Below are positions 10,532 to 21,617 of a stretch of DNA of 64,000 nt, piece by piece. The notes beneath the pieces are model-generated. The model searched no databases. It saw only the letters and a list, made by a program, of their open reading frames with translations, and was not told where the DNA came from. Source of the DNA: Conchocele bisecta (taxonomy: Eukaryota > Mollusca > Bivalvia > Lucinida > Thyasiridae); NCBI GenBank assembly GCA_029237695.1, contig CM055267.1:12365043-12429042 (forward strand). Direction: 5' to 3'. A program made the position numbers and the translations under genes. Each line of letters opens with the position of its first letter. Position 1 is the first letter of the stretch.

Positions 10532-12210
10532 TTTTTAGCTCGCCTGCACAAAGTGCAGAAGAGCTTATGGCATACCCCCGGCGTTGGCGTCCACAAACTT
10601 AACATTGGGGTAAATGTCTTATAACTTCTGTTTCCTTTCATGGAACACCTTGTTATTTCATGCATTCCTCAGGTGACCCTCTATCATGCTGTAACAAATC
10701 CATGACCCACCACCCAATCCTTACCCCAAGGTCAAGGTCACAAACTTAGCACATTCATAAACTTAACGTTGGGGTAAATGTCTTGTAACATCTGTTTCCT
10801 TTCATGGAACGCCTGGATATTTCATACATACATTCCTCAGATGACCCTCTATCATGCTATAGCAAATCCACGACCCACCAACCAACCGTTACCCCGAGGT
10901 CAAGGTCACAAACTTAGCATGTTTATAAACTTAACGTTGGGGTAAATGTCTTATAACATATGTTTCCTTTCATGGAACGCCTTGATATTTTGTACATGCA
11001 TTCCTCAGATGACCCTCTATCATGCTGTAGCAAATCCACAACCCACCACCCAACCCTTGCCCAAAGGTCAAGATCACAAACTTAGCATTTTCATAAACTT
11101 AACGTTGGGGTAAATGTTGTGTAACTTCTGTTTCGTTACAGGGAACGCTTTGATATTTCATACATGCATTCATCTGATGATCCTCTATTGTGCTACAATA
11201 AATTCATGACCCACTCCCCACCCCTTTCCCCAAGATCAACATCATAAACTTAACGTTGGAGTAAATGTCTTTTTTGTCGCGCCTGCTTTAGCAGAGGCGC
11301 GACTATAGTCGGCGCTTTTTCCGCGTCGTCCGCGTCGTCAGGTTTTTTTGTAAGGCAAATGCGTTAAAGTTATTGTTTTTTCACAATATCTCTTTAACCC
11401 CTTGCCAGACATTGATAATATTTCACATCAATGTTTGTCTAGGGATGATGCGTCATTACGCACACCCCCACATCCAAATTTTGAAGGTCAAGGTCATTTA
11501 TTTCCTTGTAATGTTCACCGGTTTTGTAACAGAAATGCGTTAAAGTTATTGTTTTATCACAATATTTCTTTAACCCCTTGCCAGACTTTGATAATATTTC
11601 ACATCAATGTTTGTCTAGGAATGATGCTTCATTATGCACACCCCCACATCCAAATTCTGAAGGTCAATGTAATTTATTTACTTGTAATGTTCACGGTCAA
11701 ATGCCTCGGCAGGCGCGACACCGCTTCCGTGGCGGAATTCTTGTTATAACTTCTGTTTCTTTACAGGAAACACATTGATATTTCATACATGCATTCATCT
11801 GATGATCCTCTATTGTGCTACAGCAAATCCATGACCCCCCCCCCCCCCCCTCCCCACCCCTTTCCCCAAGTTCAAGGTCACCAACTTAGCACATTCATGC
11901 ATGCATTCGTCATGTGAATAGCAGTCATGCTGTAGAAAATCACCAACTTAGTACGTTCATAAACTTAACTTCTGTTTTCAGGGAGCGCATTGATATTTCA
12001 TACATGCATTCATCTTAATATGCTATATCATGCTATAGCAAATTCATGACCCACCTTCCACCACTGACCCCAATGTCAAGGTCCACCGCACACCCCTTAA
12101 CCCAAGGTCAAGTTATATAATACATGTATTCGTGTTTTTTGTACAACTGTGCCAAGTTTGAGTGAAGGCTGCCAAAAGACGAGCTTTGTTGTCTTCTGAC
12201 AACTCTTGTT
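10532..12210 (+). mobile_element. tandem-repeat element, subfamily D
   Basis: 5' end TTTTTAGCTCGCCTGCAC with a short hairpin. The core monomer (about 168 bp) contains AACGTTGGGGTAAATGTC, TTCATGGAACGCC and AAGGTCAAGGTCACAAACTT; starts lie near 10601, 10765, 10933, 11101 and 11252, and further degenerate units follow. The tail has GACGAGCT (complement of the 5' AGCTCG), a perfect hairpin GTTGTC-TTCT-GACAAC and the end AACTCTTGTT. Nested in the pogo-like element and itself split by the element at 11271-11745. A 20-nt poly-C tract lies at about 11837-11850. Confidence 0.75.
11271..11745 (+). mobile_element. complete tandem-repeat element, subfamily A
   Basis: This insertion splits a known monomer of subfamily D (GTAAATGTCT | ATAACTTCTG), so both ends are defined by sequence. 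It starts TTTTTGTCGCGCCTGCTTTA with hairpin GTCGCGCCT/AGGCGCGAC, carries two 176-bp monomers, and ends with GGCAGGCGCGAC (complement of the 5' stem), a small hairpin and AATTCTTGTT. Length 475 bp. This is the best reference copy in the window for the shared architecture. Confidence 0.85.
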
Positions 12211-12442
12211 ATTTCACCCGATTCCAATTTTCTTGACACGTAACGATACTGGTATTCTAATGTATTTATTTCTATGTTAATTTTTAATCGTGATTTCCTA
12301 ATTCCGAATATTTAACCATATAACCGGGTATACCAGAACCCGGATTTCCATATTTTTTTCTTTTTGTGTTAAGAGACCATTGTTCTAAGTGACCGTTGTT
12401 GGTGTCTCCCTTGGGTGGTCGCTTAATGCAAGTTTGACTGTA

Positions 12443-13345
12443 TGTAATAAAAAGAAATGTGAACAATTTTTTTTTTTGAGCAACGGTAAGTCGGATTCAA
12501 ACTTCATATACGTCCTTATCATCATCCATATTTTCATTCCATGCGGCCTTCATTTCCAAGGTCTAAGTCAAATTACTTAGAAAGCTTTGCGTTAAAGTTT
12601 TCGGATACCAATTATCTCTACAACAGTAAGTCAGATTGACTTCAAACTTCATTTCCTTCCTTATCTTCATCCATATTTTCATTCCATACCACATCCATGC
12701 GACCTTCATGTCCAAGGTCAAATTACTTACAAATTTGCGTCATACGTCCAAACATACGTCCAAATGTTGAATACTTCCTGATCTATTAGTCGGATCATTT
12801 ACCAAACTTCATCAATATCTGCCTCATTCGGGTGACCATGAGCATGGTGACCTTGACCTTCAGGTCAATAATTTTGGACGTACATCCAAACGTTGAATAT
12901 CTCTTGATCCGTTAGTCGGATCGCCTCCAAACTTCATCAATAGTTTCTTCACATTGATGGACATCTACCACTGTAATTTGGCTGACCGTAACCTTGGTGA
13001 CCTTCATTTTGGTGTCAACAATATTGGACATACGTCCAAATATTGAATATCTCCTGATCCGTTAGTCATATCATTGCCAAATTTCATAAATAGCTTCCTC
13101 ACATTGATAGCTACCCATCCAGTGTCATTTCGGTGACCTTGACCATCACCTTGACTTTTGCGTCAATCATTTTTGATGTACATGTACGTCCCACCTGTCA
13201 ATTGTGTGACCTTGACCTTGGTGACGGTGACTTTCGTATCAATCATTTTGGACTCCTCATATTGTGACCTTGACCTTCATGACCTTGACCTTGGTGGCGA
13301 TCGCCTCGTGAAGTGGGTGGAACATTCCTCTGTGATTGCCTTGTT
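12443..13345 (+). repeat. degenerate tandem array of about 150-bp units
   Basis: Repeating phrases TTGAATATCTCCTGATCCGT, TTAGTCGGATC, CCAAACTTCATCAATA and GGTGACCTTGACCTT, spaced roughly 130-150 bp. Likely the core of another tandem-repeat element whose ends are eroded. No coding potential. Confidence 0.6.
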
Positions 13346-13758
13346 TTATGTTGTAAATTATTGTTTGTTCGGTCGGGGGAGTGAGTTACATTACTCTAAT
13401 TCTAATTTACCCACATTAAATCTACAAGCTCTAATCATGGTTTGATCGAATGTGGCTTTTCATTGACAGATTATGGGATTAACATAGTCAGGCATTTTAG
13501 TCATAGTAAAGTAGAATCTTTTAGATAAGTATGTCCCATATGCGATAGCAAGGGGGGCGGGGGCATATTGTGTTGCTCTTGAGGTTCCGTATATCCGTCT
13601 GTCCGTGTACATTTACGAAAAGTCAAAAGTTTTGAAGAGTCCAGTATGACAATATCCATGTTTTACTGAGTCCAGTATGACAATATCCATGTTTTACTAA
13701 CATAATGTTTAGTTGCTATAAAATATTGGATATTGGACAGACAAAGCATTGATACAAT
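13346..13758 (+). other. intron sequence with a 33-bp direct duplication
   Basis: Unremarkable intron DNA except for a direct duplication at about 13636-13700 of GAGTCCAGTATGACAATATC plus following bases. Confidence 0.5.
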
Positions 13759-13841
13759 AATTGATGGGGTCAGTGGAAGAAGGGGGCTAACTCCATGGTG
13801 GAGTTAGCCCCGGCCCCCTTATTCCACTGACCCCTTCAATT
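13759..13841. repeat. palindrome just upstream of exon C acceptor
   Basis: Left arm 13759-13796 (AATTGATGGGGTCAGTGGAA...) and right arm 13801-13841 are inverted copies with a loop of only a few bases. Its end lies 17 bp before the AG of the exon C acceptor, where branch point and polypyrimidine tract normally sit. Related sequence (CCAGTGGAAGAAAGGAGGCC) occurs at 46620. Confidence 0.85.
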
Positions 13842-13858
13842 ACCATCTTGCCTTACAG

Positions 13859-15613
13859 ACGCCATCATCAATGCCACCCAAACAAGAACAGCCTGACAAG
13901 GGATTCCAGCCAACACCACACAAGTTCGCGGACAAAAAGGATGCCCATGAGCCGCCAGAGAAACGTGGCCGGATGGACCAGCCCGGTGGTCGTGGTTCCG
14001 ACTTCAGGTCCGGATTTGGTGGTCGAGGCCCGGCGCCTGCACAGGACCAACAATACCAGCGTGACTCACAGGTGAAACAAGAAGCACCATGGAACCGCGA
14101 CAATTCCGGTGGCTCGCAACAGAAGTACGGAGGTGAACGGTCTCAGTTAATGGGACGCCCCGGGCGAAGTTTATTGGGGGATTATAAAGGTGAGCAGACA
14201 GATCAGTCCGCTCCATACGGTGGGCAGGACTATAGTCGGGGCTTCAGTGCAGGGCCACCCGTGAAACAGGAGCCTCACAGTACGGACTATGATACACACG
14301 GCAGACAGATGCCGTGGCAAGACCAGACACAGAGTCAGCGCGGCAGAGGACGCGGTGACACAAGGTTTAATAGTCCAGACAATGACTTTAGTAGGAATAG
14401 GGGTTCAGTGTTCAGTACTGACTCACGGTTCGATAACCAACAAAGTTCTGATAATCAGCAGAATCAATGGCAAGACCAAGGGTTTAAGGCAGGCCAGCCA
14501 CAGGAGTATAACCAGTATGCAGAGCAGGGACAGAGGGGACCCGGGGGCGAGGCGCGACTGGATGACCGCTCTGCCCAGCGTGACTCAGAATGGCGACCCA
14601 GCAACTTCGGGTCGCAGCCAGGCTCATACCAGCCGCGGGCCTCAGACACGGGGGCGGGGGGATACGGCAGTGACAGACATCAGCCCGGGGACAACGTCCC
14701 CACTGCCAGATTTGGGAGGCAAGATCAGAGACAGAACTTTGGTGGTAATAATGCAGGAGACTTCCAAACCCCACGTGACGAGGGCCGGTTTGGTGGATAT
14801 TCCAGTGGGGTCCAGCAGCAGCCTGCAGTGGATGCCTACACAGGTGGGCAAGACCGCGGGGCTCCGCCCGAGAGGCGTCGGCCCAGTAGGTGGGACAGCT
14901 CCGCAGAGAAAACAGAGCCCACAGCTCCAGGGGTACCAGACCAACCAATGGCTGGGTTTGGGGCAGGCAGGGGGTCCGACAGGTCGCTGGCTGACATAGG
15001 TGCAACTGATACAAGTCAAAGCTATTATGGACAGGGCGCCAGTTCGGGACGTAAGCAGGATTTTGGGAATCAACAGCAGGGTGGGGCACAGGGTCAAGGT
15101 GACTGGGGCAAGACTTCCCAAGGTTTCCAAGCCAATCAGTTTGATCGCCCGCCACCGTTCGTTGGTCGCGGTGGGGCGGGAGGGGGTTCCACGTACCCAC
15201 CCCGGGGTCCGGGCATGGCAGCAACGGAACCACAGTATGGAGATGGAGGCATAGGGACCGCTACTCAGGCTAGCAGAATGGGCCAAGCCCCATCATACCA
15301 GTCTGGCGGGCAGGACGCTGGTACTTATGGCAACTCCGGTGCTTACGGTGACTCTGGTAGTTATGGCGACTCCAGTGGTTACGGTGAATCTGGGGGTTAT
15401 GGTGAATCTGGGGGATATACCAACTCCCAGGGTTATGGGGATTCTGGGAATCATGGCGGCTCTGGGGGTTATGGTGGCTCCGAAGACAGCTTTGGTGGCT
15501 CCCAGGGGCGTGGTGGGTACACTGGTCGAGGCATGGCTGGTCCCGGGCAGAGGGGCCCACAATTCCCGGCCCGGGGCGGAGGCAGGTTCCAGCAGCCAAA
15601 TCAGGCCTGGTGA
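13859..15613 (+). CDS. HNRNPUL1: hnRNP U-like protein, last exon (low-complexity tail)
   Basis: Acceptor CCTTACAG (AG 13857-13858). The open frame TPSSMPPKQEQPDKGF... runs 584 codons to TGA at 15611-15613, in phase 0 like the upstream exon's end. Numbering from Met 13871: EKRGR at 30-34, [V]KQE SUMO-type motifs at K69 and K132, an RRRPSRWD motif near 336, Gly/Gln/Arg/Ser-rich sequence throughout, a YGESGG/YGDSG repeat block at about 485-545 and RGG/RGR motifs at the C-terminus. No folded domain is evident; the composition resembles phase-separating tails of RNA-binding proteins. Other exons could lie in the 9.7 kb intron, but none is needed by phase. The paralogue at 57068 shares the same motifs. 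Confidence 0.85.
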   Translation, partial: TPSSMPPKQEQPDKGFQPTPHKFADKKDAHEPPEKRGRMDQPGGRGSDFRSGFGGRGPAPAQDQQYQRDSQVKQEAPWNRDNSGGSQQKYGGERSQLMGRPGRSLLGDYKGEQTDQSAPYGGQDYSRGFSAGPPVKQEPHSTDYDTHGRQMPWQDQTQSQRGRGRGDTRFNSPDNDFSRNRGSVFSTDSRFDNQQSSDNQQNQWQDQGFKAGQPQEYNQYAEQGQRGPGGEARLDDRSAQRDSEWRPSNFGSQPGSYQPRASDTGAGGYGSDRHQPGDNVPTARFGRQDQRQNFGGNNAGDFQTPRDEGRFGGYSSGVQQQPAVDAYTGGQDRGAPPERRRPSRWDSSAEKTEPTAPGVPDQPMAGFGAGRGSDRSLADIGATDTSQSYYGQGASSGRKQDFGNQQQGGAQGQGDWGKTSQGFQANQFDRPPPFVGRGGAGGGSTYPPRGPGMAATEPQYGDGGIGTATQASRMGQAPSYQSGGQDAGTYGNSGAYGDSGSYGDSSGYGESGGYGESGGYTNSQGYGDSGNHGGSGGYGGSEDSFGGSQGRGGYTGRGMAGPGQRGPQFPARGGGRFQQPNQAW

Positions 15614-16499
15614 ACAACTGTTTCTATATATCAGTCTTATAAATAGGTACCGAAGTTGGAAAATATTCCCTTACTGTTAGAATTGGAGAAAATTTAAACA
15701 AAGCAATGTCACGTCAAACCAACAAAATCTGCCAATTCTAAGGCCGATGATGCCCAGGAAGATACTCCTGATTTCCCTATATATAAGACTGGTCCATGGT
15801 GGCTGCACCATACACGAGATGATTTCTGTATTCATGAGCAGCTATGACGGGTGTGGTACGAGTGTAGTACGGCTGATCTCTCCACGGACACCTAGACAAG
15901 CCACCTCGCGCCAGCTTATACAACAGTTGTATCGTCATCATCATATTCATCATACAGATACTGGTACGTTGTATGTCACAGCATTAGGCACTAAGCTGGC
16001 TTTTGACAGTCTGAGCCTATGCTGGCTGGTGCGGACCTTACAAGCAGTAAGGTTTATCTCGCCTGCATGAAGAGCTAATGGCATAGCATTATCTAGCAAA
16101 GTGTACTTTGAGGGAGTAATCATTTATTTTTCCCGAAACGCATTATTTCATATAGGACGAACGTCTGCATATATTTGATGATTAAAAGTATGCAGAAATA
16201 TTATACTGAATGTATTACATCATCACAGCCAAAATATGGCTGTGATAATGTAATAAATTCAGTATAATCAAAATTAATAAATTTATCCTTAAATTCAAAA
16301 TTTGTCCCTCAAAGCGAGATAAGTATACTTTGCAATGTTGGTGAAATATGCTACTGGTGTTGTCTGTAGTCGTCCGCAAACTTTAATGTTTGGTATTTCA
16401 CACATGCTTCCTCTGATGGTCCACTGTCATTCTGTGACAAATCTACGATTCAAACTTATGCCAACGACATTACCTGAGAACATTTGGAATCTGGGGCCC
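15614..16499 (+). other. 3' UTR and downstream of the left hnRNP U-like gene
   Basis: No coding signal. A perfect-looking hairpin at about 16203-16266 (ATACTGAATGTATTACAT and its inverted copy) and AATAAA hexamers near 16252 and 16270 could serve as polyadenylation signals; which is used cannot be told. Sequence at 16058 (CTCGCCTGCATGAAGAGCTA) resembles the head of subfamily D elements. Confidence 0.4.
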
Positions 16500-16824
16500 A
16501 CAAGAGTCGAAAAACTTTTTTTTTTAAATGACCCTGAGGCATGGTTAGATAGCTTGGAAATTATGTAACTAAGAAAACTAAAATCCAGTATTTCTGAAAT
16601 ATTCCCCATGCTAATCCCCATAGACATCTTCACTCTTGTGGATTTAACATGGGGAAATTGTTTTTTCGCAATAAAATCAATATTTGACAAAATTTCACGA
16701 AATAAAAAGAAGGCTCAGTTTTAAATTTTGCTATAATTTAATATTTATATCGAGAAAAAAAAAGACTTTTTGCATTGTTTATATAGCCATACAATTTGGG
16801 CATGTTTCGTGAAACAGACAGTAG
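16500..16824 (-). mobile_element. MITE of the CTACTGTCTGTT family (partial)
   Basis: Right end AACAGACAGTAG at 16813-16824. The interior shares GCCCAAATTTTAC-type, TTTCGTGAAATT and TCCCCATGTTAAATCC phrases with copies at 20564-20900 and 46668-47071, in inverted orientation relative to those. Non-coding. Confidence 0.6.
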
Positions 16825-17877
16825 TTAGTAAATGGTAGACAAAATCCAGTGTGTTTGATTACAAGATTTTTCTAAACATGTTATATTTGACAAAATAGTT
16901 TGAATGGCGAAGCTTGCAAGTCTTGATTCCAAGGAACAGAATATTTTATAACCACTGACCCAGGTTTTTTTAGCTGCATGCCAAATGATCTATCTTGCTT
17001 CTCTATATTATTTACTACATGTACATGAAGCTGGAGCATTGTCTGTTTTACCAAGTCTACTTGGCATATTTTACTTTTTATCAACAACACAGCTTCTTCT
17101 GATCTGAACTATTTTACTACATGGTGTTTTATAATAGCATGTATTCACATTTATTGTTTACTCTAGTTTCTCGACCAATGATAGCACAGCATTTTGTCTC
17201 AATTAATTGCATATTGCGATGCTTTCACCAATATCTATTGAATTAATCATTAAATGTTGCAATAAGTACAAAGTTATATTTAAAACCAGGGGTTCCGCCT
17301 TGTTGGCGACGCCCACAAAGTAACCGTGTTTGCATGATCGATTCAGTGTCTAACCACCAATCACGTAATAGTATCATAAAAATTGAAAGTAGCGTACATT
17401 TATGGGCGGCACTACATTTATTGTTCACATATTTAATTTTTAATATACTGATTTATTAAACATTCAAAATATGAATTGTAACTATTACAAATTAACTTTA
17501 CTCCCATGTGCCATTTAAGTATAGAATAAAATAGGATTTTTTTTTCCCAATTTATGTAAATTTTAATGACATTTCACCAACCGAGTGACAGAATTAAAAT
17601 ACAAATGCATCCCTGGAAACTTCATTTCATGTCTTATCGGAGCTGACAAATGATTCAATATGTATCCTGTTTATATCGTTTATTCCTGCTGAGAGGGAGC
17701 ACCTACTTACCATTTGATTTTCTTCATGTACGTAACCTGGTTCCACTGCATGATGAAGATTCACCGTTGTTTTTTCTGAGGTAATTTTTTTTTATTCTAT
17801 ATTTCTACACCATTGTATATTTCCTTGGTGAAGAAGAAAAAATCAATTGGTTGAACATTTTGATACCTGTGTATCTA
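16825..17877. other. AT-rich intergenic DNA
   Basis: No gene, array or clear transposon recognised. Around 17290-17430 the text is more complex but has no long frame. Confidence 0.45.
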
Positions 17878-18222
17878 TATTTATCCCGTCAACACAGTGC
17901 GTATGTGCCGTGAAACACAGTGCGTATGTGCCGTGAAACACAGTGCGTATGTGCCGTGAAACACAGTGCGTATGTGCCGTGAAACACGGTGCCGTGAAAC
18001 ATTTTTGATATCCAGTCAATACCATTTTTGCATTTTACAGCCATTTGTAGGTGTTGACGGGATAAATAGAATAGTAGGTTAGTGCCGTGAATGGGAAAAA
18101 ATATCTGGCGCGGCACGGAAACGGGATGTGCTCAGCAGAGCCTCGCCCATCCCGTTTCCTGAGCCTTGCCAGATATTTTTTCCCATTCACGGCACTAACC
18201 TACTATTCTCTATGTATCCCGC
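17878..18222. mobile_element. double fold-back element with internal 23-bp tandem repeat
   Basis: ATTTATCCCGTCAACAC at 17878-17894 is inverted at 18051-18067. Between them lie about four direct copies of a 23-bp unit (CACAGTGCGTATGTGCCGTGAAA). A second larger stem starts at 18056: GGGATAAATAGAATAGTAGG ... and its inverted copy ends at 18220, with arms of about 60 bp including AGTGCCGTGAATGGGAAAAA. Foldback-type architecture. Confidence 0.8.
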
Positions 18223-18820
18223 ATGATATAGGTTAATGAGAATTCTGCTTGTTATTGCATGATGTCTGTGAAGTTATTTCATGCAGCATATTACCTTGTT
18301 CTTGGCTCCATCATTTGGTACGAATGGTTGGGTCAACCAATTTATTTTATATAAATGTATTTTATATATTTTTCATTGCAAAAACAATGTATTTTATATC
18401 CACCCATTTTACCAAACAGTCTGATTTGGATTTACACTTGGTCTGTACAGGATCTGCACTGTTTCCCATTCATCAATGAAATACCCGTCATGCTTCTAAC
18501 AAGCAGTATAGATCGCTATTGGGCTATGTCATTCAACAGATGATACACTGATCACAAATCCTATAATTTTGGTGTGTCAAATGGAAAAAATGTGTTCACT
18601 TGCAACTCCTTGGTAAATAAAATCACTGCTTCTGTATATATTGTAATTGGTCCTTGATATTGTATTTGTTGTTGTTGTTGGAAGTGGAGATGTTTCCAGT
18701 TCCACACCGTGACACGGTCTGGTATTCCAGTCTGTATTATGCCACACCCAGAACATGCCAAGGCTGAACTGTGACTGAGCATTCTTGGGAATTATCTGGT
18801 GGTTCTATGTATTCTGCCAA
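18223..18820. other. intergenic DNA with a dispersed repeat fragment
   Basis: 18448-18530 (GGATCTGCACTG... ATACCCGTCATGCTTCTAAC) is a diverged copy of the core of the fold-back repeat at 1889-2133. Otherwise unremarkable. Confidence 0.45.
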
Positions 18821-19789
18821 TTTTTAGCCAGGTTTTTTTTCTTGGAAAGAAAATCCAGGCTATTGGATTGGCGAAAGCCGGGCGGGCGGGCGGCGTCCAC
18901 AATCAATGTTAAGTTTTCGTGTTTGAGTCCATTTCTTTGGTACTGTACCACATAGGACCAACAAACTTTCACAGCTTCATAACCAAGGGGTGCCCACCAC
19001 ATATCACTATCCAACATGTTACCTTTTTTTTAACTTGACCCATTTGTTCAGCGCAGTCGACTTAGCCATTTTCAATGTTAACTTTTCGCGTCTACAATGT
19101 TAAGTTTTCGTGTTTAAGTCCATTTCTTTGGTACTGTACCACCACCAAACTTTCACAGCTTCATAACCAAGGGGTGCCCACCACATACAACTATCCAACA
19201 TGTGACCATTTTTTTTACCTTCACCTATTATTTCTACGTAATTGACTTAGCCATTTTCAACGTTAACTTTTTAACGTACGTCTGGTTAAAGTTTTTTGGT
19301 TAAAGTTTTTCGTTATACTATATCTCTGCAACTGCTTCGCCCATTACCTTGAAAATTCACATGGGTGTTTATCATCATCCATATTTTCATTCTACCCCCC
19401 AACCGTGCGGCCCCTGTGCCCAATGTCAAGGTCAAATTACTTTGAATTTTTTTGTTAAAGTTTTTTCGTGTACTATATCTCTGCAACTGCTTCACCCATT
19501 ACCTTGATACTTCACATGGGTGTTTATCATCATTGTCACGCCCGCTTGCGGAAAGCACGATATAGTCGGCATTTTGGAATACGTCCGTCCGTCCGTGTGT
19601 CCGGTTAACGTTTTTTGATTAAAGTTTTTCCATCTACTATATCTCTTTTTTTTAGTGTCCATGCCTCGCCCCAAGGCGCGACATGCAGGCCACGGCCATC
19701 TACTCTACAAAAAGTGGGTATAATTATGTTATCCAAGTGTCTATGCTTGGAAAAAACCTGGCCTTCATGGCTTTGCCTCGTTTCTTGTT
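18821..19789 (+). mobile_element. tandem-repeat element, subfamily F, with nested subfamily C copy
   Basis: Starts TTTTTAGCCAGGTTTTTTTTCTTGG with a hairpin to AATCCAGGCT. Two monomers of about 180 bp begin near 18905 and 19090 (TGTTAAGTTTTCGTGTTT, CATTTCTTTGGTACTG, AACCAAGGGGTGCCCACCAC). The 3' part AAAAAACCTGGCC complements the 5' GGCCAGGT-like stem, and the element ends CGTTTCTTGTT. Positions about 19272-19704 are subfamily C sequence (CTATATCTCTGCAACTGC, CACGCCCGCTTGCGGAAA, tail GCAGGCCACGGCC) inserted before the 3' end. Confidence 0.7.
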
Positions 19790-20563
19790 GTATTTACATT
19801 GTCAACCCACGAAATTGCCATGCATGCAAAACCGGAAATCTTAATTTTAGGTTATTTGTCCACCCTTTTTTGCAGCCACTTGGCATACTGATAAAATGTC
19901 TTTACAGCTCAAAATTTACACTTGCTTGAAACTGCGGCGTCTCTTTGAACTCGGCAACACACCGACTTGTCACAGGCATGTCAAATTAGACCAATCAGAG
20001 TCTGGTAAACAATAAAAAATAATGGTGTAAATTTATGCCGAAGTTATTTTGTCCGAGTTTTCAAACTTTTCATAGATTACAGAATAATATTATGTCTACT
20101 GTAATACACGACAGAGAATATGTATCAATATAGTTCATTCAAAACAACCAGGATTAACTAGTGTCACCAAATGACACCGACCTATATGGGAAAGGTAAAT
20201 ATAGTTAAAAGGAGGCCCGACATCTATTAGCAAAATACTTTTAACAAACTTGGACTAGGACATGTGGAAATATTCGCAGAGAATTACATTCGCAAAGAAT
20301 GCAAGTAATTCTCTGCGAATTCATTGCAAAGGTATCTCGCAAACAAATATTAGTTGGCTTACAGTATCCAGTCATGATCCAAACCATAATGGCGCTTCAA
20401 ATCACTGCGACTCGGATTTTATTTTGGAGACAACACACAATAATCTTGATGGAAACAATTCTCATGTGCTGCTAAACCTGCTTATTAATTGAATATGACA
20501 CCAAAAAAGTATTGTTTGTGTCTCGCCGGCACTCATAGTTTTTCAAATCAGAAGCGTGCACAC
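19790..20563. other. intergenic DNA
   Basis: No gene. A short inverted repeat (TTCGCAGAGAATTAC and its complement) lies at about 20270-20322. Confidence 0.45.
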
Positions 20564-20900
20564 CTACTGTCTGTTTCATGAAAACTGCCCAAATTTTACG
20601 GCGAAATAATAATGCAAAAACAATGTATTTTTTTTATATTAAATTATAGCAAAATTTAAAAATGAGCCTATTTTTTTATTTCGTGAAATTTGGACCAATA
20701 TTGATTTTATTGCGACAAACGGCAATTTCAACATGTTAAATCGCCATAGACTGGGATTTAACGTGGGGAAATTTGTCTAATTTGAGAAATAGTGGGCCGA
20801 TTTTCAAAATGTAACTTGTTTTCTTAGTTCCAAGCTATTCTAGCCAGATTTCAGAATCAATTTCCAAAATGTTTTGTTTTTCCACTCCTCCAGGTTCTCC
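20564..20900 (+). mobile_element. MITE of the CTACTGTCTGTT family (left part)
   Basis: Starts CTACTGTCTGTTTCATGAAA and shares ACTGCCCAAATTTTACGGCG, ATTTCGTGAAATTTGG and ATTGATTTTATTGCGA with 46668-47071. The right inverted end is missing. Non-coding. Confidence 0.65.
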
Positions 20901-20944
20901 ACCTCTTTTTACCCCATGTCAAATTCCCATAGAGAACTAATTAT

Positions 20945-21534
20945 GTTTTACCGGGCGGGCGGTACAGAGTTTGTGTACACAACTCCTCTGAAACCGTTCA
21001 GTCGATCGTTCTGAAATTATACACACATCTTCTACACATATTGAAGATGTGCACCTTGGTATTTTTATGCCGAAAAAATATTTTTTAACAAAAATATCAC
21101 CTTTTTAACATAGCCATTTTTTCTACATTTTTCTATACAATTCTATATACGGTACAGAGTTTGTGTACACAACTCCTCCGAAACCATTCAGTCGATCGTT
21201 CTGAAACTATACACACATCTTCTACACATATTGAAGATGTGCACCTTGGTATTTTTATGCCGAAAAAATATTTTTTAACAAAAATATCACCTTTTTAACT
21301 TAGCCATTTTTTCTACATTATTGTGTCCAATTCCCTATCATTTCTACTTTACACTCTACTTTTCTATCTCTACCTAAATTAGTATACATGTTTAGCACAA
21401 CAAGATGAAGAAATAATGCTATAGACTTTCAAATTCTCATTGTTTCTTGCCTTGGTGACAGCTTCACATTTCTGCATCTTCGCTGTCTGGCCCATATTCG
21501 ACGGGCGTATTTTGTGACTTGCGGCACTCTTGTT
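20945..21534 (+). mobile_element. tandem-repeat element with B-type 3' end
   Basis: Two near-identical units of about 193 bp, each with GGTACAGAGTTTGTGTACAC, CAGTCGATCGTTCTGAAA and TGCACCTTGGTATTTTTATG (starts near 20960 and 21153), are followed by a tail CATATTCGACGGGCGTATTT and the end GGCACTCTTGTT. The 5' TTTTT-hairpin is not clear. Same 3' end as subfamily B but an unrelated core, which shows that the ends and the tandem core are exchanged between subfamilies. Confidence 0.65.
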
Positions 21535-21617
21535 CGTAATAAAATCAATATTTGACCAAATTTCACAAAATAAAATTTTAATGAAATATGGCTTATCAAA
21601 CACGTCTCGTTAAGCTG

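Larger units (their letters stand above)
10098..12440. mobile_element. pogo/Tigger-like element with TA duplication, carrying nested insertions
   Basis: The termini CAGTCAAACTTGCACAAGCG (left) and, inverted at the right, CAGTCAAACTTGCATTAAGC, both followed by GACCAC, are flanked by TA at 10096-10097 and 12441-12442. CAGT..AAC ends with a TA target are typical of pogo-type Tc1/mariner elements. Without its insertions the element is only about 0.65 kb and has no transposase, so it is a MITE. Confidence 0.7.

Noticed and set aside
13158..13445. Frame of 95 codons as a possible exon
   Set aside because: It lies in a GACCTTGACC tandem array; no splice sites or domain, and the host gene phases are satisfied without it.
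14484..15286. Long antisense frames opposite exon 13859-15613 and + strand frames opposite 57068-58999
   Set aside because: Shadows of GC-rich low-complexity exons; no splice or start context and no family resemblance.
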